NCBI GenBank assembly: GCA_021647805.1
Contig: JAKITZ010000093.1
Location: 1 to 8,972, forward strand
Reading direction: 5' to 3'
Length of the DNA: 8,972 nucleotides
Origin: Robiginitomaculum sp.
GTDB taxonomy: Bacteria > Pseudomonadota > Alphaproteobacteria > Caulobacterales > Maricaulaceae
The notes beneath the pieces were generated by a model. That model saw only the letters and a list, made by a program, of their open reading frames with translations. It did no database searches and was not told the DNA's origin. Position numbers and translations under genes: made by a program. Shown here in pieces: positions 1 to 6,781 of this stretch. Position 1 is the first letter of the stretch; each line of letters opens with the position of its first letter.

Positions 1-164
1 TTGCCAAAATCAAGAATTTTAATGTGAAATTGCATTTTGCCCCGGCTTGGCACGAAGGACCGATAGTTCAGGTAAGATCAGAATCTGCAGTTTCCGGATC
101 GGCATTGTTCCAGAAATTTAACGAAAAATCAGAAATTACATTTTCCAATTTTGTTAAAAAATAA
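1..164 (+). CDS. 3' end of an unrecognised protein, cut by the left edge
   Basis: An open frame enters from the left edge (first full codon at position 3) and ends at TAA 162-164. The 53 visible residues begin AKIKNFNVKLHFAPAW and end EITFSNFVKK. The stretch is mixed polar and hydrophobic, with no membrane segment and no motif that I recognise. The next gene starts 15 bp after the stop on the same strand, so this is probably the upstream member of the same operon. No start is visible inside the frame that would make a sensible short gene, so it is called as a 5'-truncated gene. The function is unknown. Confidence 0.6.
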   Translation, partial: AKIKNFNVKLHFAPAWHEGPIVQVRSESAVSGSALFQKFNEKSEITFSNFVKK

Positions 165-179
165 TTAGGACTAATTAGT

Positions 180-935
180 ATGAAATACCAAATAATTGCC
201 ATTTTGTTTTTGAGCTTATTTGTTGTGACAAACGCAAGCGCTAAGGAAACAGACAGTGAAACCACGCTACAAATACCGGTGAAATTGCAATCTGCTTTTG
301 AAAAGGTAGAGGCCGCGGCCAGCTCTAATAAAGGAGCGCGTTTCAGTTATAAATTCCAGCACCATTCCAGTGGTGAGTTAATGATCGAAATTGCATTTGA
401 TCCAGCGCTTGCTAATGGCGAGCAGTTACAAATTGTAGCGCCAACCGAAGAATTAGCTCCTAAAAGGTATGCCGGGTTATTAGCGCAAAAGCAGCAAGAT
501 GACTTACAATCAGATGTGGAAAAAATTACTCATGCCATCGAAAACCTTGAGCGCTTTATGGGCTTAATCGGCTCGCCTGTGCAACAATCAATCAGCGAAA
601 ATGGCAATACCATATATTCATTTTCGATAGCCGGAGAATATATAATGCCCGGTGGTCAGCTTAAAGCTGATGTTGCCAAACATCTTAGTGGGGAGATCGA
701 GCTTGATGCGACATCTGGCATGATCGTGCGAACCAAAATTTTTGCTCCCAAATCGTTTAAGGCTAGCAGAATGGTGAAAATCAAAGCTTATTCAATGCAA
801 TTTGAGTATCAACAAGCTTGGTTAGGTGGGCCTTTGCTGGAAACAAATATGGACATCAAAGTGATAGCCAAGGTTTTGGTGAAAAGCTTTAACGTGGTGG
901 AGAAAACTCGCCGCTTTGCTATAGAAAAACGATAA
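180..935 (+). CDS. Secreted (periplasmic) protein of unknown function
   Basis: The 251-residue product opens with a typical Sec signal peptide: MKYQ, then a hydrophobic core at about residues 5-17, then ASA before K22, so cleavage is expected after A21. The mature part is soluble. It has a charged helical stretch around residues 100-125 (LLAQKQQDDLQSDVEK) and then alternating beta-like segments (TIYSFSIAGEYIM, GEIELDATSGMIVRTKIFAP). The phrase 'LDATSGMIVRTKI' resembles periplasmic or outer-membrane-associated beta proteins, but I do not recognise the family. ATG 180 is preceded by AGGA at 167-170, about 10 bp upstream. The gene lies 15 bp after the upstream frame and 50 bp before the DUF1489 gene, on the same strand. 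Coding is well supported by length and signal peptide; the function is not known. Confidence 0.8.
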   Translation: MKYQIIAILFLSLFVVTNASAKETDSETTLQIPVKLQSAFEKVEAAASSNKGARFSYKFQHHSSGELMIEIAFDPALANGEQLQIVAPTEELAPKRYAGLLAQKQQDDLQSDVEKITHAIENLERFMGLIGSPVQQSISENGNTIYSFSIAGEYIMPGGQLKADVAKHLSGEIELDATSGMIVRTKIFAPKSFKASRMVKIKAYSMQFEYQQAWLGGPLLETNMDIKVIAKVLVKSFNVVEKTRRFAIEKR

Positions 936-985
936 ACTCATATATTTGGGTTTGCCAATAACTATTATGCTGGCTACACATATCT

Positions 986-1420
986 ATGGTTTTACATCTG
1001 GTTAAATTATGTGTCGGGGTCAAAAGCATAAAGCATTTGGCCGAATTGCAAGACGCAAGAAGAATGATACGGCAGCAGGCCAATGAGCGGCAAAACCCGT
1101 TTCACATTACTCGAATGATGCCGCGAAGAGTAGATGAAATACTTGGGTATGGCTCGCTTTACTGGGTGATCAAGGGTTCGGTTTGTGTGCGCCAAAACAT
1201 TGTTGCACTAGAGAGGATCACCACTGCGGACGGCATAAAGCGTTGCAAAATTGTGTTGGAGCATGACCTTGTCGCAACTGAAATTCAACAGCGCCGTCCG
1301 TTTCAGGGTTGGCGTTATTTACCAGCGGCTGACGCTCCAACAGATTTGCTAAGCACGAAAAAACCTAATTCATTACCACAAAATATAGAGGCCGAATTAC
1401 GCAAATTAGGGGCGTGGTAA
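986..1420 (+). CDS. DUF1489 family protein
   Basis: The 144-residue protein matches the DUF1489 pattern along its whole length. It has an N-terminal LHLVKLCVGV, then FHITRMMPRR (about 39-48), GSLYWVIKGSVCVRQ (about 56-70), DGIKRCKIVLEHDLV (about 82-96) and the C-terminal RRPFQGWRYLPAADAPTDL. The family is conserved across Alphaproteobacteria, is about 140 residues long and has no established function. The protein is soluble, with no signal peptide, so it is probably cytoplasmic. ATG 986 fits because the family starts with (V)LHLVKL, although no clear Shine-Dalgarno sequence precedes it. It sits between the secreted protein (50 bp gap) and the SPOR lipoprotein (51 bp gap) on the same strand. 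Family assignment is firm by eye; the role is unknown. Confidence 0.9.
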   Translation: MVLHLVKLCVGVKSIKHLAELQDARRMIRQQANERQNPFHITRMMPRRVDEILGYGSLYWVIKGSVCVRQNIVALERITTADGIKRCKIVLEHDLVATEIQQRRPFQGWRYLPAADAPTDLLSTKKPNSLPQNIEAELRKLGAW

Positions 1421-1471
1421 ACAAAGCCCATATTAACTTTTCGGCAAGGAAAATCATAGCAATAAGAAGCT

Positions 1472-2224
1472 ATGAAATTTAATTTACCAATTATACTGTT
1501 GCTTTTGTTTCCATTGCTGGCGGCCTGTGTTGATTATCGCATTGATGCTACTGGCACACAGCAGGAGATGGAGTATTTGGAGCCATCTGATCGCGATTTG
1601 CGCATTGCTGCCAATGTGGTTTCCGAGCGATTGCGCGAGGTGAAGGAAAAAGACGATTGGGAAGCAATCAAACCATTAGCTCCGCAAATTTACTCATTGG
1701 CCAATGCATTACTGACAAAAAACTTCGAACAATCTGCATTACCTGCAAAAGCAAGTCGAACAGCAACATTATTGCCGGCAGAACAAAAGCCAACTACGCA
1801 ATATGCTTTGCCGGTATTATTGCCATTGGAGAAACAACAAATCTCACCGGCTACCAAACTTCATCTTGCATCAATGCCTAAATCTACCAGCAAGCCTATC
1901 ACCAAGGAGAATAATCCAGTTTTGGCTCCAGCACCGCAACTTGATAACGCGAAATCGTTATTTTTTGCAATGCAAATAGGTTCATACCGTGATCAATCAC
2001 GAGCGATTGCCGGGTGGAATGAGCTAAAGGCAAAAGCTCCAGAGATTTTTTCTGGCCTTAGACCGCGAATTGAGCAGGTTGATCTGGGGGCAAAGGGTGT
2101 GTTTATGCGGCTAAAGGCTGGGCCTATATTTTCGGAAACCGAGGTAATGGAACGCTGCCAGCAATTACAGAGCCAAGGGATTTCTTGTATCGAAACTGAT
2201 TTTACTGGGCTTGATCAGGGCTGA
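1472..2224 (+). CDS. SPOR-domain lipoprotein
   Basis: The 250-residue product begins with a lipoprotein signal: MKFN, a hydrophobic run to residue 16, and the lipobox L-A-A-C with C19 as the acylated cysteine. No Asp follows at +2 (V20), which is compatible with outer-membrane sorting. Residues 30-85 are a charged, probably helical region, and 90-160 a Pro/Thr/Lys-rich linker. Residues about 163-243 form a SPOR domain (FFAMQIGSYRDQSRAIAGW, then GVFMRLKAGPIFSETEV and GISCIET). SPOR domains bind denuded septal peptidoglycan, so a role at the division site or cell wall is likely by family. Its nearness to mipZ fits, though the two are on different transcripts. ATG 1472 has only a weak AAGAAG upstream. 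The exact biological role is not known. Confidence 0.85.
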   Translation: MKFNLPIILLLLFPLLAACVDYRIDATGTQQEMEYLEPSDRDLRIAANVVSERLREVKEKDDWEAIKPLAPQIYSLANALLTKNFEQSALPAKASRTATLLPAEQKPTTQYALPVLLPLEKQQISPATKLHLASMPKSTSKPITKENNPVLAPAPQLDNAKSLFFAMQIGSYRDQSRAIAGWNELKAKAPEIFSGLRPRIEQVDLGAKGVFMRLKAGPIFSETEVMERCQQLQSQGISCIETDFTGLDQG

Positions 2225-2247
2225 TCTAAATTTTTAGTGATCGCAAT

Positions 2248-2275
2248 CTTAGCCAACTCTTTTTGGTTGGTAAGG
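2248..2275. terminator. Possible bidirectional hairpin between convergent genes
   Basis: CCAAC (2253-2257) pairs with GTTGG (2266-2270) around an 8-base T-rich loop. The stem can be extended imperfectly outward (CTTAG against TAAGG, with one mismatch). It lies 24 bp after the SPOR lipoprotein stop and 100 bp from the end of the convergent chaperone gene. No T-tract follows on either strand, so it is a weak candidate for intrinsic termination. A second small palindrome (CTAAATTTTTAG, 2226-2237) lies just upstream. Confidence 0.3.
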
Positions 2276-2374
2276 ACGACCGTCCGCCTGTGACCATTAA
2301 TGTTATAATTAACTAGGTGTGACTTCGCCTCGAGATAAAGTAATTAACCGCATACACTTTTGCTGAAAATTGCT

Positions 2375-3139
2375 TTAGAAACCTTGCTCGGCAAATAAAA
2401 TTCCAGTAAATTCAGCATCACCGATATAACGTACCTTCATGGCTCCCTTTGGCCATGTGTCCATGGCGACAGAAAATGTAACTGCTTCTTTTTGCGAGAA
2501 TAAGTTTACATTGTTTAATGTGGTCAAACGTCTGCCATAACTATCGAAAACCACTAAATACCCATGCGGACTTGCTTGTCCGCTATTGCTTAGTGTTACC
2601 AACAGCTTTTCATCACCTTGCGCGGTCACGCCAAGTATTTGCACATCTGGCTCAGATAAACGATCCCGAACAAACACCGGAATAACCGCTGCCCATCTGG
2701 GGCCATTACCAAATTGCGGGTCAACATTAAACCGTAAATGAATACGGGTTTCACCGGATATTTCTCTGTCTGGGTCAAGCAATACTGAAAAACTAATGGC
2801 TTTTCCTGCCTTTAGTATGGCTGTGCGGGGCCAAATTTTGATCGGTGTATAATCTAGCGGAGCGGTTTCTTTACCGCTAGGGTGCAAAACTCCATCATTA
2901 CCTTGGACAAGTTCCGTCCAAACCGGTGTGACTATTTGTGGTAACAGACTTGAATTGCTGATGATTATTATTGCGGTGCGGTCATCATGCCCAAGCACTA
3001 TTCTGGTTGGCTCGATGTTTATCTGTGCCAAGGCCGCGACATTATTCAGCATAAACAGTAAAAATATCCCCACAGAGATAGCGACTCGCATCATACTGGT
3101 CTTGCAGGGAAGGCGGGGACTTGCAAAAAATAACGGCAT
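2375..3139 (-). CDS. PapD-like periplasmic pilus assembly chaperone
   Basis: This is a periplasmic chaperone of the chaperone-usher pilus type. From the chosen start the product has 254 residues. A signal peptide with an extended n-region comes first (core about residues 19-36, cleavage after A38 in AALA-QI). The PapD-like Ig domain follows: INIEPTRIVLG, with R46 placed like the conserved subunit-binding arginine, then AIIIISNSSLLPQIV, IKIWPRTAILKAG and GETRIHLRF. The GETRIHLRF variant is the form I associate with alphaproteobacterial Csu-like systems. A second beta-rich part follows. ATG 3139 is preferred because AGAGAG precedes it by about 6 bases; the more upstream TTG at 3193 would overlap mipZ, and the ATG pair at 3094/3091 has a weaker site. 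No usher or pilin gene is nearby, so it is an orphan in this window. It is divergent from mipZ with a 30-bp gap. Confidence 0.8.
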   Translation of the reverse strand: MPLFFASPRLPCKTSMMRVAISVGIFLLFMLNNVAALAQINIEPTRIVLGHDDRTAIIIISNSSLLPQIVTPVWTELVQGNDGVLHPSGKETAPLDYTPIKIWPRTAILKAGKAISFSVLLDPDREISGETRIHLRFNVDPQFGNGPRWAAVIPVFVRDRLSEPDVQILGVTAQGDEKLLVTLSNSGQASPHGYLVVFDSYGRRLTTLNNVNLFSQKEAVTFSVAMDTWPKGAMKVRYIGDAEFTGILFAEQGF

Positions 3140-3169
3140 GGAACTCTCTTTTAGGGCGAGAAATAAATT

Positions 3170-4024
3170 ATGGAGACAGAGTTTAACCCACAAACCGTTA
3201 CCAGCCCCTATACAATAGTTGTTGGTAATGAAAAAGGTGGTGCTGGAAAGTCAACCATTGCGTTTCACCTTGCGATCTCCTTGTTACGAGCCGGTGCAAA
3301 AGTCGGGGTGATTGACCTTGATGTGCGCCAACGTACCTTATCAAGGTTTTTGGAAAACCGGACTAATTGGTCTGAACAATCCGGCTCAGAATTGCCGCAT
3401 CCGGCGCATATCGCCCTTGACCCCTCATCATTGCGCGACCTTGATGCCGCGGAGGACGAGGAAAGCAATTGGTGGAATGATGCGGTTTTGGCGCTAGCTG
3501 AACATTGCGATCATATAATTGTTGATGCTCCGGGCAGTCATACTCATTACGCCAGAATAGCCCATGCGACGGCTGATACTTTGGTTACACCGATCAATGA
3601 TAGCTTTGTTGATTTTGATTTACTGGCGAAAGTGGATCCATCAACTCTAGAAGTTCAAAGCCCGTCATTCTATAGTGAAATGGTCTGGGAAGCTCGTAAA
3701 ATCAAAGCCAGAACCAACAAAACGCCAATAGACTGGGTGGTGATGCGCAACCGAATGAGCAGCATAAATGCCCGCAACAAACAACGGGTTGCTGAGGGCT
3801 TGAACGTGTTGGCCAGTCGTATCGGCTTTCGTCTGGCACCGGGTTTTGCCGAGCGGGTTATTTACCGCGAACTGTTCCCGGCTGGGTTAACCTTGCTTGA
3901 CCTAACCGAAAAGGGAAGTCCGGTGAACTTCACCATGAGCCATGTGGCGGCAAGACAGGAATTGCGCGATTTACTGATTGTCCTAAAACTACCATTCCTC
4001 GAAGGAAAATCATTACCGTTTTAG
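3170..4024 (+). CDS. mipZ: MipZ, division-plane positioning ATPase (ParA/MinD superfamily)
   Basis: The 284-residue product matches Caulobacter MipZ (274 residues) throughout. The deviant Walker A KGGAGKST is at residues 22-29, with the signature lysine K22. It is followed by VGVIDLDVRQRTLSRFLENR, the Walker B region HIIVDAPGS, the family-typical PINDSFVDFDLLAKVDP, WVVMRNRMSSINARNK and the C-terminal VIYRELFPAGLTLLDL. In Caulobacter, MipZ forms a gradient from ParB at the chromosome poles and inhibits FtsZ polymerisation, placing the division site at mid-cell. It is not an ordinary ParA because the INDSFVDFD and RVIYRELFP blocks are MipZ hallmarks. ATG 3170 is the earliest sensible start: an in-frame TAA lies at 3164-3166. 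Only a weak GGGCGAG site precedes it. The last codon is TAG at 4022-4024. Confidence 0.95.
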   Translation: METEFNPQTVTSPYTIVVGNEKGGAGKSTIAFHLAISLLRAGAKVGVIDLDVRQRTLSRFLENRTNWSEQSGSELPHPAHIALDPSSLRDLDAAEDEESNWWNDAVLALAEHCDHIIVDAPGSHTHYARIAHATADTLVTPINDSFVDFDLLAKVDPSTLEVQSPSFYSEMVWEARKIKARTNKTPIDWVVMRNRMSSINARNKQRVAEGLNVLASRIGFRLAPGFAERVIYRELFPAGLTLLDLTEKGSPVNFTMSHVAARQELRDLLIVLKLPFLEGKSLPF

Positions 4025-4064
4025 AGTAATGGTTCTCTTTCTTTGTCGAGCCAAGAACTGGTTT

Positions 4065-4110
4065 CCTCCACCTTTATGGGGGAGGTGGGCGCGAAGCGTC
4101 CGGAGGGGGT
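4065..4110. repeat. Structured palindromic repeat, copy 1 (REP-like)
   Basis: This copy starts CCTCCACC and ends CGGAGGGGG. It contains CCACC...GGTGG pairing, and a tight hairpin in which GGGCGC (4087-4092) pairs with GCGTCC (4096-4101) around a GAA loop, with one G-T wobble. The outer CCTCC can also pair with the later GGAGG. It lies 41 bp after mipZ. The layout resembles the short GC-rich dispersed intergenic repeats common in Alphaproteobacteria. The second copy at 4562-4607 shares both ends. Confidence 0.75.
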
Positions 4111-4224
4111 GCTAAAGTAAAAGCTTGTTTGTCTATACTCAAAACACTCAATTAAACAGTATTTTGAGCGTAAAAGAAAAACCTCAGCGATATTTGCTGT
4201 TTTCCTCATAGGATAAAACTAAAA

Positions 4225-4344
4225 ATGCCTAATAAAAGCAAATCTTTTGGTTTGCTTGAAAACCTCTGGCAACCTCCCAAAGCTCATGTTTTGCTCGGCT
4301 TATCGCGTATTAACAATGTGAAACAGCCGCAAATAGATGTGTAA
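4225..4344 (+). CDS. Possible small protein of 39 residues
   Basis: A short frame runs from ATG 4225 to TAA 4342-4344. AGGA at 4210-4213 lies about 11 bases before the start. The product begins MPNKSKSFGLL and ends KQPQIDV; it has no membrane segment and no recognised motif. The 7-bp inverted repeat at 4236-4257 lies inside it, so part of the apparent coding signal could be a hairpin instead. I do not recognise a family. It is listed only because it has a start, a plausible ribosome site and an open frame within a long gene-free stretch. Confidence 0.2.
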   Translation: MPNKSKSFGLLENLWQPPKAHVLLGLSRINNVKQPQIDV

Positions 4345-4413
4345 TGACTACTTGCAAGACCATTATAGCAAACGCGGATAAAGCGGGCATGTCTGGAACT
4401 TATCCCCGATGTT

Positions 4414-4541
4414 CAAGGGTGACTAAGGGTCAATGAGTGCTAATTCTTTGCCAAATGACCCTCGTTTCAGATAACAGCTTTGCCAATGATTGTTATTTAA
4501 GGGTTAGCAAGGGTTTTGTTCTAAGGGGCACGTGACCCTTG
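4414..4541. promoter_or_regulatory. Duplicated cluster of AAGGGT boxes at 10-bp spacing
   Basis: AAGGGT occurs at 4415-4420, 4425-4430, 4499-4504 and 4509-4514, and inverted (ACCCTT) at 4535-4540. A near-match (inverted GAGGGT) lies at 4458-4463. The boxes form two modules 84 bp apart. Each has two direct boxes exactly 10 bp apart, followed by one inverted box: GGGTCA 4427-4432 faces TGACCC 4456-4461, and CAAGGGT 4508-4514 faces ACCCTTG 4535-4541. One-helical-turn spacing suggests protein binding sites; the inverted boxes could also form stem-loops. The element lies about 345 bp upstream of the membrane-protein gene. The role is inferred, not known. Confidence 0.4.
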
Positions 4542-4561
4542 TTTGCACTCTACACGTTTTT

Positions 4562-4607
4562 CCTCCACCGTTTGCGGGGGAGGTGGCGACGAAGTCGACG
4601 GAGGGGG
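4562..4607. repeat. Structured palindromic repeat, copy 2 (REP-like)
   Basis: This is the second copy of the element at 4065-4110, with the same ends (CCTCCACC and CGGAGGGGG). The inner hairpin is CGAC (4587-4590), loop GAA (4591-4593), GTCG (4594-4597). Compared with copy 1, three base pairs of this stem have changed on both sides together while pairing is kept, and the GAA loop is unchanged. This copy has one extra base in the first loop. Confidence 0.75.
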
Positions 4608-4609
4608 GC

Positions 4610-4725
4610 GACGTCACCATGTATTATCATCACAGGGATTGTCCGGGTGATCCAGTTTTTCTGTCATCAGCTCTCGCAGCAAGTACAAGGTTGGATACCG
4701 GCTAGATGCCCGACATGACAGGGCG
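4610..4725. repeat. Decayed dispersed intergenic repeat
   Basis: The stretch includes GATTGTCCGGGTGATCCAG (about 4637-4655) and TTGGATACCGGC ... GCCCGACATGACAGGG (about 4691-4726). These resemble the dispersed alphaproteobacterial repeats built from blocks such as 'cccgg...gatcc' and 'ggataccggc...atgaca', which often produce spurious peptides reading like PGDPVFL...TRLDTG. One such 28-residue open stretch starts at 4619. The match is from memory and only partial, so this is probably an old degraded copy. Confidence 0.35.
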
Positions 4726-4885
4726 TGCTGGAAAATGAATGGGTATTTTCACCTCTAAGGACGTGTCTCCCTCATTCCGAACTCTTTATCTGCTATCTTT
4801 GTCAGTTCCTTAGTTTATGTCAGGTTTGGACATATTTGCTGATGCGGTTAAAGTTTTGTTTCATTTAGATTAGGCAAGAGTAGTC

Positions 4886-5245
4886 ATGCGTGATGAACAA
4901 GAAGTAATTGAAGGTGAATTGGAAGACACACTAACTGCTTGGTATTTGGTGGTTTCTGTTGTTGTTGGGTTTACGATTGTTGGAACTATCGCTTTTGCTG
5001 GAATTAATCATTGGCCTTTAATGCCGAGCCTTTATGTGGGTGCATTGGCGCAAACGATTTTTCGTGTTGCTAAAAAAATGTGGAGTAACCACCTAGAATG
5101 TACCACTGATGAATACTCTTATTGGGCAAACAGGTACACATTTTTGGCGCATATCTTGGCCATATATGGGGTGATGATTGCCGTATCAGCTTTTTGGTAT
5201 GGCTTGGGTTGGGGGAGTAATTGGTTGTGGCTGAGAATATTCTGA
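4886..5245 (+). CDS. Small integral membrane protein of unknown function
   Basis: The 119-residue product has an acidic N-terminus (MRDEQEVIEGELED), which probably stays in the cytoplasm. Two clear membrane segments are visible (about 18-40 and 85-107), with a weaker hydrophobic stretch at about 46-60. The connecting part, about 61-84, is polar and rich in Lys, Asn, Tyr and Trp (RVAKKMWSNHLECTTDEYSYWANRY). ATG 4886 is preceded by GGCAAGAG about 7 bases upstream. It is far shorter than SoeC/DmsC anchors (about 300 residues, many membrane segments), so it is not the usual membrane anchor of the oxidoreductase that starts 31 bp downstream. The spacing suggests co-transcription with that gene. 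I do not recognise the family. Confidence 0.7.
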   Translation: MRDEQEVIEGELEDTLTAWYLVVSVVVGFTIVGTIAFAGINHWPLMPSLYVGALAQTIFRVAKKMWSNHLECTTDEYSYWANRYTFLAHILAIYGVMIAVSAFWYGLGWGSNWLWLRIF

Positions 5246-5275
5246 TCGTCGGTTAAGAGGAACGAAAATTCCTGA

Positions 5276-6781
5276 TTGAGTTTTCATACAAACACTGGCA
5301 GTGTTATATTAGAGAGCGCTCATAAAAGGGTGCAGATAGCTGGGGAGCGGGTGTTGAGCAAAAATCCATTTGCAACGATCAAGCAAAAGGTCAATTTGTC
5401 GCCAGAAGTGGCCGATGAGGTTAAAACCACGACCTGTTATATGTGTGCTTGTCGTTGCGGTATCAAAGTGCATCTAAAAGAAGGCAAAGTTCGTTATATC
5501 GAAGGCAATCCTGATCATCCGATAAACAAGGGTGTTCTGTGCGCCAAGGGTTCTGCCGGTATTATGACCCAGTATTCTCCGGCCAAATTAACCAAGCCAT
5601 TATTGCGTGTTGGCGAACGCGGAGAAGGCAAGTTCAAAGAAATAGAATGGGACGAGGCTTTGGCCTTGGCCGAAAAATGGCTGGGCGATGCAAAGGCAAA
5701 AGATCCGTCGCGATTGGCGTTCTTTACCGGACGCGATCAAAGCCAATCATTGACCGGCTGGTGGGCAAAACAATTTGGCACTAGGAATTTTGCCGCTCAT
5801 GGTGGATTTTGTTCGGTAAATATGGCTGCGGGCGGGATATATACTGTTGGCGGTGCGTTTTGGGAATTTGGCGAACCGGATTGGGATTTAACCAAATACT
5901 TTATGATGTTCGGAGTGGCAGAAGATCATGACAGCAATCCGATAAAAATAGGATTGGGCAAGTTAAAAACCAGAGGTGATGCCAAATTTGTGGCGGTTAA
6001 TCCATCGCGCAACGGCTATAATTCTATTGCAGATGAATGGATCGGTATTCGCCCCGGTACTGATGGTTTGTTTATCTTTGCTTTGATACATGAATTGCTC
6101 AAAGCTGAAAAAGTCGATTTCAAATATCTGGCGCGCTATTCGAATGCTCCATGGCTAATTATTCAAAACCCCGGCGGGGAAGATGACGGTTTGGTTTTGC
6201 GCGACAAAAAGGGTAATCCGCTTTGTTATGACTTGAAAAAGAAAAAACCGGTCTCGGCGATGGATGCCGATATTACTCCGGCATTGGTTGGCGCAAGAAC
6301 TGTTCGCAAAAAACAAGTTGTGCCGGCGTTCGAGTTATTGGCTAAACGTTTTTTGAATGACAAATATGCTCCTGATGCGGTGGCCGAAACCACTGGCGTA
6401 CCGGCGGATACTATAAGGCGGATCGCTGCCGAACTGGCGCAAGTGGCATTTGAAGAAGAAATTGTCATTGATCAACCTTGGACAGATGTCTGGGGTCGTA
6501 AACATGACAAGATGATTGGCAGACCGGTTTCATTTCATGCCATGCGCGGCATCTCTGCTCATTCTAATGGTTTTCATACTTGTCGGGCTATTCATATTCT
6601 ACAAGTCTTGCTGGGTTCGGTTGATGTACCCGGTGGCTGGCGCAATAAAGCGCCATACCCAAAACCGATACCGCCGGGGCCAAAACCTTCTGGTGAGCCG
6701 ATTGGCCCGAATATGACGTTGGAGGGCATGCCGCTTGGAACTCCTACCGGCCCTGAAGATTTGCTGGTTGATGATGATGGC
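5276..6781 (+). pseudogene. soeA: soeA, 5' portion (sulfite dehydrogenase large subunit), 3' part missing
   Basis: SoeA is the catalytic subunit of the membrane-bound, cytoplasm-facing sulfite dehydrogenase SoeABC, which oxidises sulfite to sulfate using a molybdopterin guanine dinucleotide cofactor. A [4Fe-4S] site is visible as C54-x2-C57-x3-C61-x27-C89 (TTCYMCACRCG ... VLCAKG). The segment TGRDQSQSLTGWWAKQFG leads to GGFCSVNMAAGG, where C179 is the probable molybdenum ligand. GVAEDHDSNPIKIGLGKL, EWIGIRPGTDGL and MRGISAHSNGFHTCRA follow, ending with the Pro-rich PKPIPPGPKPSGEPIGP. No twin-arginine signal is present, as expected for SoeA. About 500 of the usual 900-1000 residues remain. The soeB (ferredoxin-like) and soeC (membrane anchor) genes expected next are absent because the sequence switches to another gene. 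Relatives such as polysulfide reductase are possible, but the motifs fit SoeA best. Confidence 0.75.

Larger units (their letters stand above)
4025..4885. other. Long intergenic region without a convincing gene
   Basis: These 861 bp separate mipZ from the small membrane-protein gene. No frame on either strand reads like a conserved protein. What can be seen is: two copies of a structured 46-bp repeat (4065 and 4562); A/T-rich hairpins (CTCAAAA 4138-4144 with TTTTGAG 4162-4168, and AAGCAAA 4236-4242 with TTTGCTT 4251-4257); one possible 39-codon frame (4225); a cluster of AAGGGT boxes (4414-4541); and a decayed dispersed repeat (about 4610-4725). From about 4726 to 4885 I see nothing recognisable except the leader of the next gene. 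The concentration of repeats suggests a non-coding region that tolerates insertions, possibly with regulatory content. Confidence 0.6.

Noticed and set aside
154..178. CtrA-like site (TTAA-N7-TTAG) and the TAATTAG direct repeat before the gene at 180
   Set aside because: The second half-site is imperfect, the sequence is A/T-rich and overlaps the end of the upstream gene and the ribosome site, so chance is likely.
3140..3193. Upstream TTG start (3193) for the chaperone
   Set aside because: It would overlap the mipZ coding start and adds 18 residues before a better-supported ATG with an AGAGAG site.
4021..4209. A 62-codon minus-strand frame (MRKTANIAEV...)
   Set aside because: It runs straight through the palindromic repeat at 4065-4110, giving the STPSGRFAPTSP-type peptide typical of spurious frames over such repeats, and it overlaps the mipZ stop.
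4025..4885. CRISPR array or tRNA in the repeat-rich gap
   Set aside because: The repeats are only two long copies and a few 6-bp boxes without regular spacers, and no cloverleaf or TPsiC-like GGTTCGA arm was found.
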